Assembly (NCBI GenBank): GCA_021604005.1
Contig: BQIV01000020.1
Coordinates: 1 to 64,000 of the forward strand
Reading direction: 5' to 3'
Length of the DNA stretch: 64,000 nucleotides
From: Nitrospirales bacterium
Lineage (GTDB): Bacteria > Nitrospirota > Nitrospiria > Nitrospirales > UBA8639
Shown piece by piece: positions 9,241 through 18,594 of this stretch. Position numbers and translations under genes: made by a program. Every line of letters starts with the position of its first letter. Within the stretch, counting starts at the first letter, position 1. Below the pieces are notes generated by a model. It was not told the origin of the DNA. It searched no databases and saw only the letters and a program-made list of their open reading frames with translations.

Positions 9241-10131
9241 TCAACCGAATCGTCCGGTCACATAATCTTCCGTCCGGCGATCTCCAGGATTGGTAAAGAT
9301 CTTCTTGGTATCATCATACTCGATCAGTTCACCTAATAAAAAGAAACCCGTGTAATCGGACACGCGAGCTGCCTGCTGCATATTGTGCGTCACAATCACA
9401 ATCGTCAGTTGTTCCTTCAGCGAATGCAGCAATTCTTCAATCTTTCCGGTTGATATGGGATCCAAGGCTGAACAGGGTTCATCCATCAGGAGGATATCCG
9501 GATTCACGGCCAATGCACGAGCAATACAGAGCCGTTGCTGTTGTCCACCGGAAATACCAAGCGCACTCGCATGCAAACGATCTTTGACTTCCTCCCACAA
9601 CCCTGCCCCCTGCAGGCTCTTCTCGACAATTTCATCGAGTGCCGACCTGCTGGAAATTTTTTGCAACATTGGACCATACGCAACATTTTGATAAATCGAC
9701 TTGGGGAACGGATTCACTTTTTGAAACACCATACCCACCCGTGTGCGTAAATCCGTGATATCCACCTCAGGCCGATAAATATCCTGCCCGTCAATCAAAA
9801 TTTTCCCCTCGACCCGCGACCCCAACACCAGATCATTTAAGCGGTTCACACACCGCAGCAACGTCGACTTCCCGCAGCCGGATGGTCCAATAAACGCGGT
9901 GACACGATTCTCCGGAATCGTGAGATTCACCTTAAATAACGCTTGGTTGGATCCATAGAAAAAGTTCATCTGTTGAACGTCAATTTTCGGTCTGGAGGAA
10001 CCAGGTATGGTTGCTTCCGACTCCTGCCCCTTTTGCTCTTGCATCATTTTCTGTCCATTACCTACGACCTCGACTTTTAAACGAGACGATGAGTGCGTGG
10101 TTTTCTGAGAAGGCGTGTGAACAATATCCAT
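9241..10131 (-). CDS. pstB: Phosphate ABC transporter ATPase PstB
   Basis: PstB is the ATP-hydrolysing subunit of the high-affinity phosphate importer. Walker [10 protein letters not shown], signature [15 protein letters not shown] and Walker [14 protein letters not shown] are all present, with the switch His in [15 protein letters not shown]. It carries about 70 extra polar N-terminal residues before the ABC domain (starting [13 protein letters not shown]), longer than typical PstB. I chose the ATG at 10131, preceded by AGG at 7-8 bp; the frame is open to 10164, which would overlap pstA. Confidence 0.96.
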   Translation of the reverse strand: MDIVHTPSQKTTHSSSRLKVEVVGNGQKMMQEQKGQESEATIPGSSRPKIDVQQMNFFYGSNQALFKVNLTIPENRVTAFIGPSGCGKSTLLRCVNRLNDLVLGSRVEGKILIDGQDIYRPEVDITDLRTRVGMVFQKVNPFPKSIYQNVAYGPMLQKISSRSALDEIVEKSLQGAGLWEEVKDRLHASALGISGGQQQRLCIARALAVNPDILLMDEPCSALDPISTGKIEELLHSLKEQLTIVIVTHNMQQAARVSDYTGFFLLGELIEYDDTKKIFTNPGDRRTEDYVTGRFG

Positions 10132-10144
10132 GATTGTACCTGAT

Positions 10145-11782
10145 TTAAATTGTGGAACCAGCATATTTTCTCCGCATTCGATTTCGTATAGAAATTGCTG
10201 CCAGGTTTAAGATAATCACCACCCCAACAAGGATCAACGTCGTCACATACACCATCGGCTTCGCCGCTTCTACATTTGGCGATTGAAACCCGACATCATA
10301 TATATGAAAACCGAGATGCATAAACTTCCGATCAAGGTGGAGAAACGGAAACGTTCCATCTAAGGGCATCGAGGGTGCCAGCTTCACCACTCCCGTTAAC
10401 ATGAGCGGCGCCACTTCACCCGTGGCTCGAGAAATAGCCAAAATCAAGCCGGTTAAGATGCCTGGCATCGCACACGGAATTACAACTCGCAGTAAGGATT
10501 CCAGCTTTGTGGCACCCAACGCCAGCGATCCTTCACGATATTCACGCGGAACCGCCGATAAACCCTCTTCCGTTGCAACAATAACAACAGGAACCGTCAT
10601 AAGCGCCAAGGTCAACGAAGCCCACAACATCCCACCTGTTCCGAATGTCGGATTGGGTAACGCTTCGGGGAAAAAGAGCGCGTCGATCGATCCTCCAACG
10701 GCATAGACAAAAAATCCTAGCCCAAAGACACCGAACACGATGGAGGGTACACCGGCTAAATTATTCACAGCAATTCGGACAATCCGGACAAGCGCACCTT
10801 GCGTGGCATACTCCTTCAAATACACCGCAGCCAGCACACCAAACGGGACGACTGCGATGCTCATGATCAGCACCATAAGGACTGTTCCGAATATTGCAGG
10901 AAAAATACCTCCTTCCGTGTTGGCTTCACGAGGTTCCTCACTGAGAACGGTCCACACATTTCCAAGATAGGCCCACACCTTTTCGCCCACGCCCATGGCA
11001 TTCGGTTGCAGCATCCGAATAATCTGTCCGACCGCTAATTCTTTCGTTGTCCCGTTCACATCTTCGAGAACGACTGAATACTCTTCCAGCTGGGTATACA
11101 ATACGCGCAGTTTGTCGGCTTCGGCTTCATACCGGCTTTGAAGCACAGCCACTTCCTGCTCGCGCGTAGCAACTTCCGACTGATTAGCCCGGCCTTCGAG
11201 CTCCAACGCCCGAAGGCTGAGACGCTGGGCTTCTATTTCATGATTGATGTCGCCAATCACACTGCGTTCAAGATAATGAATGTCCTCATGAATCTCATTG
11301 GCACGATCAATTAACGGAAAGAGCGCCGTCGTGGCCTCTTGATGTCCCGACGCCACCACGGAGTCTCCCTGCATCACACGATGAGGCCGGCCATAGAAAT
11401 TTCCCCATTCCCGCCGTTCAAGAAACACGACATCCGTGGGGGTGGATTGAGCTTGAATGTGACTTTCATCTATCCACCGAAAATCCAGCCCATACAAATC
11501 TCTATTGCCCACCTTTAACTGAATACGCCCCTTGCCCTCAGGAGAGTCTGCATTGACTGAATCATGAATCACTTCATGACCGGTGACTTCACCCAAGACG
11601 TACGACCCATCGTGCAGCGTAAATTGGACGAGGTCTTTCGGCCAAAAATACCCCATGCCATTGATGAAAATAAGCGCTAACAGTCCGCCGATCATCAACA
11701 GCGACAGGGCTAATCCAGCCCCGCACATCCAGACAAACAACGTACCGGAATCAAAAAATTTCTTGAGAGATACAGCCTGCAT
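10145..11782 (-). CDS. pstA: Phosphate ABC transporter permease PstA, long form
   Basis: The C-terminal half is a standard PstA permease with the cytoplasmic loop [20 protein letters not shown] and [20 protein letters not shown]. Before it lies one N-terminal membrane helix (about residues 18-38) and a large presumably periplasmic region. That region includes a strong coiled coil near residues 160-245, rich in Glu, Gln and Leu. At 545 residues it is well above the roughly 300 of E. coli PstA but like the long forms of some Pseudomonas relatives. pstC lies 5 bp upstream. Confidence 0.94.
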   Translation of the reverse strand: MQAVSLKKFFDSGTLFVWMCGAGLALSLLMIGGLLALIFINGMGYFWPKDLVQFTLHDGSYVLGEVTGHEVIHDSVNADSPEGKGRIQLKVGNRDLYGLDFRWIDESHIQAQSTPTDVVFLERREWGNFYGRPHRVMQGDSVVASGHQEATTALFPLIDRANEIHEDIHYLERSVIGDINHEIEAQRLSLRALELEGRANQSEVATREQEVAVLQSRYEAEADKLRVLYTQLEEYSVVLEDVNGTTKELAVGQIIRMLQPNAMGVGEKVWAYLGNVWTVLSEEPREANTEGGIFPAIFGTVLMVLIMSIAVVPFGVLAAVYLKEYATQGALVRIVRIAVNNLAGVPSIVFGVFGLGFFVYAVGGSIDALFFPEALPNPTFGTGGMLWASLTLALMTVPVVIVATEEGLSAVPREYREGSLALGATKLESLLRVVIPCAMPGILTGLILAISRATGEVAPLMLTGVVKLAPSMPLDGTFPFLHLDRKFMHLGFHIYDVGFQSPNVEAAKPMVYVTTLILVGVVIILNLAAISIRNRMRRKYAGSTI

Positions 11783-11787
11783 ACGCC

Positions 11788-14091
11788 TTAATACTGACTA
11801 TATTTTGTACGTAAACGCTGCCGCACGATTTCGGCAACGGTATTGATCACGAACGTAAAGGTAAACAAGAGCAGCCCAGACAGGAAGAGTACGCGATAGA
11901 GCGTTCCGCCATGCGGCGCCTCCGGCATTTCTACGGCAATATTGGCCGATAAAGTCCGGAATCCATTAAAGAGACTCCAATCCAAAATCGGCGTGTTACC
12001 CGTAGCCATCAGGACAATCATTGTCTCGCCGACGGCGCGTCCAAACCCGATCATCAATGCCGAAAATATTCCAGGACTTGCCGATATCAGGACCAATCGC
12101 GTCAACGTTTGCCATTGCGTGGCTCCCATTGCCAAGGACCCGGCAATGAGATGCTTTGGAACATTGGAAATGGAGTCTTCCGAAATACTAAAGATGATAG
12201 GAATTACCGCGAATCCCATGGCCATGCTAATTACCAAGGCATTCCGCTGATCATAGTGCAGATCAAAGACAGACCGGAACCATTGCTTATAATCGGCGTC
12301 AAATAACCAGGACTCAATAGAAGTATTGAGCATCAAACAACCTAATATCGTCACAAACAACACAATCATCAGTACACTTAAATCGACGCCGGACTGTCCG
12401 CGAATTTGAATTGATCGAGGCATAAACTGCCATCCGATACATGCCGCCGTCACCGTGAGCGGCATAAGAATGAGCATACCCACTACGGCGGGAAAAATTT
12501 GTTCAAGCAGGGGGGCAAGCCACAATCCCGCTAAAAACCCGAGCACGACGGAGGGCAAGGCTGCCATGATTTCAATAATCGGCTTAACGATTCCCCGAAG
12601 CTGCGGACTCATGAACATGCCCGTATAGATAGCCCCCATGACGGCCAGCGGAACGGCTAACAACATGGCATACATCGTCCCCTTTAATGTTCCAAAAATG
12701 AGAGGCCACATACCAAACTTCGGCTCAAACTCGTCTGAACCACTGGAGGACTGCCAAATGTATTCAGGGTTTGCATAGCCTTCATACAACACAGGTTGAA
12801 ACAGGGTTTCCGTGGTGACCTCTGGATGAGCATTGTCAATGTTGACGACATGAAATGTCCCATCGGCATTAAAAGCCACCGCACCATTGGCTTTGGGAGC
12901 GAACATGAGTCCCTGGATGGCTGCATCTCCCACCCGCATCTCTAACAGGGTTTGGTTGGAAGTCGAGTGATGCAGAAACATTTGCCCTGTCGAATCGGTC
13001 GACAAAAACCCTTTATCACGACGAGAGGGAGACAAGTGGGTTACGGACCCGTCATGAGAGGTAAATGAACGGACCAATTTATAAGGGATTGGCCGTCCCG
13101 ACCCTTCAGTTGGAACCGGCATCCACACGGAAACGATCCCCTTGTTGGTCCCGACAATCAGACTTCGATCGCCTAAAAGAAACGACAGTGCCGTCACACG
13201 ATCCGATGCATTGGGAAGGAGATACGTATGACTCAATTGCGGTAAATCCGGATCTTGCAGATTCCAGTGAAGTAACCGACCATCGCTCATCCCAATCATT
13301 AACGTCTCGGCCAAACTATCTAAGGCTAAGGTGGTCACCTGACCGTCCGGATAGGTGGCAAGACGCGTTTGCGTAATGACAGGCTCATCGACCAGCATCA
13401 GGCCTTCCCCTTCGCCAAGAACCGTTAACCATAATTCGCCGGACTGGCTTACCATCACAACGGCAAATCCCGCTTCAGTTTCCTGATAGGCCAGCGTCGC
13501 AATGCCCGATTCCGTCGGATCCACCCTTATCGGCGTATCATGCGTCATCGTCGGAATGATCGTGCGAATATCGTTATGAAACGTCGGCGTCAACCCCACT
13601 TCAACCGGCACGATATGCCCATCATCCGTCCCAAACGCATACTGATGGCCACGGCCAGCCGAATGGGCAACGGCGACAATATTCTCGGTGATCGGATCCT
13701 GACTGGCCTCATACGGAATGGGCTCGCCACTGGGTACTTGAAAAAACTCAATGTGCCCCTTATGAATGAGATAGGCCACCTCTTGATATTGATCAATGCC
13801 AATGGCTAAGGCTTGGTCCATTGGCTGTTCTATCATGTTCGTTTGAAACGTTGCCTGCGATTCACTTTCAGGGGAAATAAAGAGCGGAGCAACCTCTTTA
13901 AAGAGATACAGAAAAATGCCCATGATGCTCAGAATCGTGGCAAGACCGCCAACCCACACAACACCTGTCGCAATACGATCCAGTAAGGCTCGCATTTTTC
14001 TCTGCGTACGTCCTTGAGCCACGAATCTCGTCTTGGCCGGAGGCACAGAAGGCAGATCGTCTATCTGGGCGGTAACATCAGACGGTGGCAT
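11788..14091 (-). CDS. pstC: Phosphate ABC transporter permease PstC, long form
   Basis: The 767-residue product has a helix near residues 38-60 and then about 380 residues of beta-propeller-like repeats (for example ETLMIGMSDGRLLHWNL and LIVGTNKGIVSVWMPV). The PstC membrane domain follows, with MAALPSVVLGFLAGLWLAP, HLIAGSLAMGATQWQTLTRL and GFGRAVGETMIVLMATG. The propeller is expected to face the periplasm. It pairs with the long PstA, and the two extra-cytoplasmic regions may interact. It lies between pstS and pstA in the same orientation. Confidence 0.94.
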   Translation of the reverse strand: MPPSDVTAQIDDLPSVPPAKTRFVAQGRTQRKMRALLDRIATGVVWVGGLATILSIMGIFLYLFKEVAPLFISPESESQATFQTNMIEQPMDQALAIGIDQYQEVAYLIHKGHIEFFQVPSGEPIPYEASQDPITENIVAVAHSAGRGHQYAFGTDDGHIVPVEVGLTPTFHNDIRTIIPTMTHDTPIRVDPTESGIATLAYQETEAGFAVVMVSQSGELWLTVLGEGEGLMLVDEPVITQTRLATYPDGQVTTLALDSLAETLMIGMSDGRLLHWNLQDPDLPQLSHTYLLPNASDRVTALSFLLGDRSLIVGTNKGIVSVWMPVPTEGSGRPIPYKLVRSFTSHDGSVTHLSPSRRDKGFLSTDSTGQMFLHHSTSNQTLLEMRVGDAAIQGLMFAPKANGAVAFNADGTFHVVNIDNAHPEVTTETLFQPVLYEGYANPEYIWQSSSGSDEFEPKFGMWPLIFGTLKGTMYAMLLAVPLAVMGAIYTGMFMSPQLRGIVKPIIEIMAALPSVVLGFLAGLWLAPLLEQIFPAVVGMLILMPLTVTAACIGWQFMPRSIQIRGQSGVDLSVLMIVLFVTILGCLMLNTSIESWLFDADYKQWFRSVFDLHYDQRNALVISMAMGFAVIPIIFSISEDSISNVPKHLIAGSLAMGATQWQTLTRLVLISASPGIFSALMIGFGRAVGETMIVLMATGNTPILDWSLFNGFRTLSANIAVEMPEAPHGGTLYRVLFLSGLLLFTFTFVINTVAEIVRQRLRTKYSQY

Positions 14092-14187
14092 CGTACGTAG
14101 ATAATGGAGAGTGAAGATGTACAGACATTAGATCAGGCAGGAGGTTTCCGCAGTTGAGAACACCTCCAGCCTGAAGTTCAATGATCA

Positions 14188-15213
14188 CTATTGTAAATGT
14201 TGAAGTTGAGGAGCAATGACTTTGGCGGACAATGGGAAATACCCATCCTTAATCACGACGGCTTGCCCTTCCCTACTATAGACAAATTTCAAAAACTCTT
14301 GCATGAGAGGCGGCAGTGGCTTTCCCGGCGCTTTGTTGACATACACAAAGAGGAATCGCGCCAGAGGATACGCGCCTTTGGCGGCATTTTCAAATGTCGG
14401 TTCAACAAAAGGCTTCCCTTCCTTGGCCGCCAACGGAATAGCTCTCACACCGGAGGTTTTGTAGCCAATGCCGCTATATCCCATTCCCGCACGATCTTCC
14501 GTTACACCTTGCACAACAGAAGCCGAACCGGGTTGTTCTTTGACCTGGTTTTTAAAGTCCCCATTTTTTAAGACTGCCTTTTTAAAAAACCCATAGGTTC
14601 CCGAGGCTGAATTCCGGCCATAGAGACTCACGGGGTTCGCTTGCCATGACCCATTCATGCCAAGGTCTCCCCATTTCGCCACGTCGTTCGACGCGCCTCG
14701 TCTCCGTGTTTTAGAAAACGCGGCATCGACTTGTTCCATCGTCATCCCCTCGATGGGATTGTCTTTATTCACGTAGACCGCTAACGCGTCAATGGCGACA
14801 GGAAAAGCCGTCGGCTTATACCCGAACTTCGCTTCAAATTTATCCTGTTCTTTTCCCTTCATCTTCCGGGACATCGGGCCAAGTTGCGCCGTCCCTTCGA
14901 TTAAGGCTGGCGGAGCGGTACTGGACCCCTTCCCTTCAATTTGAATTTTGACATTGGGATATTGTTTTCGAAAGCCCTCTGCCCACAATGTCATCAGGTT
15001 ATTCAGCGTATCCGATCCAATACTATTGACATTCCCGGATACACCGCTAACTCGCTCGTATACTTTCCAATTAGGATCTTCCATGGAATCGGCTCCGGCC
15101 CATACCGCTGAACCTGCGCCGGCAACCAGCCCCATGGACATTCCGGCAACACCGACTGCGTGGACGATGCACTTGCGCATTCCCTTGAAACCAAAACGTT
15201 GCGTCTGTTCCAT
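14188..15213 (-). CDS. pstS: Periplasmic phosphate-binding protein PstS
   Basis: A signal peptide (residues 12-40, ending SAVWAGADS) precedes a PstS domain. Phosphate-binding loops are visible in [29 protein letters not shown] and [16 protein letters not shown]. The 341-residue length is normal. GGGGAGG stands about 7 bp before the ATG. A Pho-box-like repeat array lies 54 bp upstream (15267-15295), making this the likely main phosphate-controlled promoter of pstSCAB-phoU. Confidence 0.96.
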   Translation of the reverse strand: MEQTQRFGFKGMRKCIVHAVGVAGMSMGLVAGAGSAVWAGADSMEDPNWKVYERVSGVSGNVNSIGSDTLNNLMTLWAEGFRKQYPNVKIQIEGKGSSTAPPALIEGTAQLGPMSRKMKGKEQDKFEAKFGYKPTAFPVAIDALAVYVNKDNPIEGMTMEQVDAAFSKTRRRGASNDVAKWGDLGMNGSWQANPVSLYGRNSASGTYGFFKKAVLKNGDFKNQVKEQPGSASVVQGVTEDRAGMGYSGIGYKTSGVRAIPLAAKEGKPFVEPTFENAAKGAYPLARFLFVYVNKAPGKPLPPLMQEFLKFVYSREGQAVVIKDGYFPLSAKVIAPQLQHLQ

Positions 15214-15266
15214 TCACATTCCTCCCCGTATAGTATGGATGATAATATAGACATGACATTTCTCTT

Positions 15267-15295
15267 CTGTAACATCTATGTTACGAAACTGTTAA
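15267..15295 (-). promoter_or_regulatory. Pho-box-like tandem repeat before pstS
   Basis: Read toward pstS, three 7-mers stand at an exact 11-bp period: TTAACAG, TTTC spacer, GTAACAT, AGAT spacer, GTTACAG. Direct 7-bp repeats with 4-bp spacers are the classic arrangement for PhoB/PhoP-type regulators, and TTAACA-like units resemble those described for Bacillus PhoP. The middle also forms the palindrome GTAACAT-CT-ATGTTAC. A TATATT lies 17 bp downstream as a possible -10. Binding by the PhoB encoded at 17464-18156 is inferred. Confidence 0.7.
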
Positions 15296-15600
15296 CTCGA
15301 TAGGTTCCCCTTCCATTTCCTTCCCCGCTTTTCTCCAAATTTCCCCTTATCGGTCTCCGATATGGCGTGAATCATCAATTGGCCTTGATAGTACTCCAGT
15401 TCAAGTCTGCCATCCCCCCAAAGTTGACTGACGGCTCTCAGCACATCCACCCATCGGAAGAGCGGAGTTTTTTCGACTAACACCTCAACCGGCATCGGAC
15501 CGTACAACTCCAGTGCCCGTAAAACCTTTGCATGGATCTCTGAAACCTCAGAGCCTAGTCTCTCGGCACAAGACGGTGATGGTGTTTGTAGCAGTTCCAT
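15292..15600 (-). CDS. Small hypothetical protein, possible winged helix
   Basis: The product of about 100 residues is not a family I can name. HAKVLRALELYGPMPVEVLV and RWVDVLRAVSQLWGDGRLELEYY look like a winged-helix fold with a beta hairpin, and the tail is very basic (GKFGEKRGRKWKGN). I chose the ATG at 15600 because GGAGG stands 5 bp before it; an in-frame ATG at 15612 lies inside that signal's context. It sits between phoR and pstS in the same orientation, and its stop overlaps the Pho-box-like repeats. Confidence 0.6.
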   Translation of the reverse strand: MELLQTPSPSCAERLGSEVSEIHAKVLRALELYGPMPVEVLVEKTPLFRWVDVLRAVSQLWGDGRLELEYYQGQLMIHAISETDKGKFGEKRGRKWKGNLSS

Positions 15601-16070
15601 ACGAACCTCCATGTTGAGACTGTTGTTCGTGAGCTGAAGAGATCATAGTCATAGAATATTACGGACCCAGGTGCACAACGTTACATCAGTGTAAAATTAC
15701 GGTTGGACACCGTGCTGGTGTCCGTTTTGATTCCTGGAACAGCCTTCTGTAATCGATTCAAGTATTGCAAGACCACCTCAGGTTCAGCTGCAATCGCACA
15801 CATAGCACAACAAACAGATGTCATACACGTGAAAGGGAAAGGGAACAGCTCTAACGTCCATCGCCTTGCAACGTGATCCCGCGCCTGGCAAGTGCAATGT
15901 TCCGGTTTGGCACGTATATAGCTCGCGATAGATAGAACGGAATGACGCGGGACGAACCGCCGGAAACTCTTGAGAATCTCAATTGTTCGGCGACAAAACG
16001 TCAGGAAAGATAGAGAGGTGAAACACACGAGGCTGGAGGTGAAACCATCATGTTGAAACACCGGTGAACA
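15601..16070. other. Gap between phoR and the small pst-linked gene
   Basis: This stretch of about 470 bp has one minus-strand open frame (15681-16061) but no Shine-Dalgarno sequence and no recognisable domain, so I do not call a gene. I see no clear terminator. Confidence 0.4.
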
Positions 16071-17444
16071 TCATGCGGAGACACGAGAGGGCAGCGACAC
16101 ATCCACGGTGGTGCCCTTTCCTAATTCACTGTCAATCTGAATGGTTCCCCCTTGAACATGGACGAGATGTTTCACGATGGCCAGACCAAGGCCTGTTCCA
16201 CCTTCTTCGCGAGACCGTGCTTTATCCACTCGATAAAACCGTTCCGTGATACGAGGCAAATCGACCGGTGGAATGCCCTGACCAGTATCTTGCACTCGTA
16301 ACACGATATACTCTCTCTGTGTGGTCAACGCTGTGGTAAAATGAATCTCACCGGCTTCCGTCGTATACTTCATGGCATTATCGACTAAATTAATCAGAAT
16401 TTGAGAGAGGCGGTCCCGATCCACCCACACATGGATATCTGGAGAAACCCGGCTGATAAGAGAGACCCCCTTTTTGATGGCTTCATTGTGATAAATACCC
16501 ACAACCTCACTCACGACGTCAGCCAACGGCACTCGATCGCGTTTCAAGGTAATTTTGCCCGTTTCAATATCAGAAAGATTCATTAAATCATTCACGAGCC
16601 GCCCTAACCGATCGGCGTGGGTGAGGGCGACGGAGAGAAATCGTCGATACATTGCAGGATCCGGAGATGATTCATCAAGTAACGTTTCCAAGTATCCCTT
16701 GATTGCCGTTAACGGCGTTCGAAGCTCGTGCGACACATTGGCCACGAATTCCGCACGCACGTTTTCTAACCGGCGAAGTTCCGTAATATCATGCAGCACT
16801 AACACCAACCCGCGACGTTGATCGACTAATTCCAAAGGCATGGCATTAACCTCAAGCACGCGACGTTGCGGCATCGTGAGCACCACCTCACGGCTGCAGC
16901 GTTCCGATACATCAAGGGATTGACACCATTCAAGCAAATCCGCCAACTCCCGGTTTCGAACCACTTCCAACAATGAATAGTCTTCTAATTTGGCATGCCT
17001 GAAATCCAAAATTCGTTGGACACTTGGGTTGGCGACCAATATTCGTCCCTGCGCATCAAGGGCCATGACCCCCTCAACCATGCTATCGAGAATCGTGGTG
17101 ACCTTCACTCGTTCACCTTCGAGCCTGTGCATGCGCTCGCGTAACCGCGACGTGAGGTGGATCAGCATTCGACGGAGATCGTCTAATTCCTCACCATTGT
17201 GCGGAACCGGTTCGTTGGGCGCACAGACAACAGCCAACTCCTCGGCGGCATCACGCACATCGGCAATCGGGAGTAACCAATACCACATGTACCACAGGAC
17301 ACCTCCCACAGCGAGCCCCAATGCACCCAGGACGACAAGACCAGGCCACATCGTCATGAAGGAAAGACCCCACCCAGTGATGATTCCGAGCGCCATGAGG
17401 GGAACAAGAGCCATGGCAAATTTTCGATATAATCGTGTATGCAT
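16071..17444 (-). CDS. phoR: Phosphate-regulon sensor kinase PhoR
   Basis: This is a 457-residue membrane histidine kinase. Two N-terminal helices (residues 8-30 and 34-58) have almost no periplasmic loop, as in PhoR. A linker and PAS domain (about 112-222) precede the HisKA helix VANVSHELRTPLTAIKGYLE with phospho-acceptor His239. The ATPase domain then shows DNAMKYTTEAGEIHF, VQDTGQGIPPVDL and EEGGTGLGLAIVKHLV. It lies 19 bp after phoB in the same direction and close to pst and phoU, which supports the specific name. Confidence 0.93.
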   Translation of the reverse strand: MHTRLYRKFAMALVPLMALGIITGWGLSFMTMWPGLVVLGALGLAVGGVLWYMWYWLLPIADVRDAAEELAVVCAPNEPVPHNGEELDDLRRMLIHLTSRLRERMHRLEGERVKVTTILDSMVEGVMALDAQGRILVANPSVQRILDFRHAKLEDYSLLEVVRNRELADLLEWCQSLDVSERCSREVVLTMPQRRVLEVNAMPLELVDQRRGLVLVLHDITELRRLENVRAEFVANVSHELRTPLTAIKGYLETLLDESSPDPAMYRRFLSVALTHADRLGRLVNDLMNLSDIETGKITLKRDRVPLADVVSEVVGIYHNEAIKKGVSLISRVSPDIHVWVDRDRLSQILINLVDNAMKYTTEAGEIHFTTALTTQREYIVLRVQDTGQGIPPVDLPRITERFYRVDKARSREEGGTGLGLAIVKHLVHVQGGTIQIDSELGKGTTVDVSLPSRVSA

Positions 17445-17463
17445 ATGTTACATCACGTACAGA

Positions 17464-18156
17464 CTATTCCACCTCTGCATTGAACCTGTATCCGACACCT
17501 TTTACGGTCACAATCCGCCCTTGCTCGGATCCAAGCTTTTCACGCAAGCGCCGGACATGAACATCAACGGTCCGGGATTCGATATCGATCGCATTCGTAT
17601 AGCCCCAGACTGATTCGAGAATTTGATTACGATTCAGCACTCGCCCCTTGGCATCCATAAGCGCGCAGAGCAAATCAAACTCTTTCACCGTTAATTCGAC
17701 TAATTGACCGGACACCCACACCTGATGCTTCGCTTCGTCCACATCAAGTGCACCCACCTTTTTCCGGGGACTTTCTGCCGGTTCCCGGCCGCGCCGCAAG
17801 ACCGCTTTGACACGCGCAACAAGTTCGCGCGGGCTAAATGGCTTCACAATATAATCATCCGCCCCCATTTCCAAGCCCACAATCCGATCCACCTCTTCAG
17901 CCTTCGCGGTCAACATAATGATCGCGATATGCGCCGTAGCAAGGTCCTTTCGAAGCATTCGGCAAATCTCCAAACCATCGATGCCAGGCAACATCAAATC
18001 CAAAATCAACAGGTCTGGCTTTTTCTCGCGTGCAAGACGAAGGGCCGACTCGCCCTCGATCGCATCCAAACAATGAAGCCCTTCTTTTTCAACGTGAAAC
18101 CGGACAAGTTCCACGATATCAGGTTCATCATCAACAATAAGGACGGACTGTGCCAT
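17464..18156 (-). CDS. phoB: Phosphate-regulon response regulator PhoB
   Basis: An OmpR-type regulator. The receiver starts MAQSVLIVDDEPDIVELVRF with phospho-acceptor Asp53 in LLILDLMLPGIDG and Lys in YIVKPFSPRELV. The winged-helix output domain ends TVDVHVRRLREKLGSEQGRI and VTVKGVGYRF. I chose the ATG at 18156, which begins the receiver directly; the frame is open to 18285 but the extra residues are not receiver-like. An AAGGAA lies about 11 bp before this start. Its likely target is the repeat array before pstS. Confidence 0.95.
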   Translation of the reverse strand: MAQSVLIVDDEPDIVELVRFHVEKEGLHCLDAIEGESALRLAREKKPDLLILDLMLPGIDGLEICRMLRKDLATAHIAIIMLTAKAEEVDRIVGLEMGADDYIVKPFSPRELVARVKAVLRRGREPAESPRKKVGALDVDEAKHQVWVSGQLVELTVKEFDLLCALMDAKGRVLNRNQILESVWGYTNAIDIESRTVDVHVRRLREKLGSEQGRIVTVKGVGYRFNAEVE

Positions 18157-18594
18157 AACGTTGCATTCCTTTCGTAGAAGGTCGTGACGGTACTGTTTCC
18201 TGAACCGGAGCCTGTTTGCGCGAGCATCACTCACACATCTCGATGTATGCACAATACAATGGTCACTAGGTCTATACGCACACATGCGGGCACATTAGAC
18301 ATGCCTCATGCCGTACGGCATGGCAGGGTTATCGCATCGCACATGGACTCGATGCACGACATGACCACTACGAAGTGTATCAGGAACGTTACGCTTGAAA
18401 AAGACAGGATTTTCGTGCTGCACAAACGTGCATACGGCAAGGGGTATATCGTGAGGCGAGAACGGGGCATGAAACGCGGCCGACAGTCACTCTTTATACG
18501 GTTCAGGGACAGACCTGCGCCCCCAACGTTCATCGCAGAACTCCGTCACACTGTCGACAACGGCAAACCGAGGCAGGCAAGACGCACACCGACG
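18157..18594. other. Intergenic region between phoB and the AAA gene
   Basis: About 440 bp upstream of phoB. Open frames exist but show no domain or translation signal. I see no Pho-box-like periodic repeat here. Confidence 0.4.

Noticed and set aside
15681-16061. Minus-strand open frame of 126 codons between phoR and the pst-linked gene
   Set aside because: There is no Shine-Dalgarno sequence and no recognisable domain, and the composition is Cys- and Phe-rich and untypical of the neighbours.
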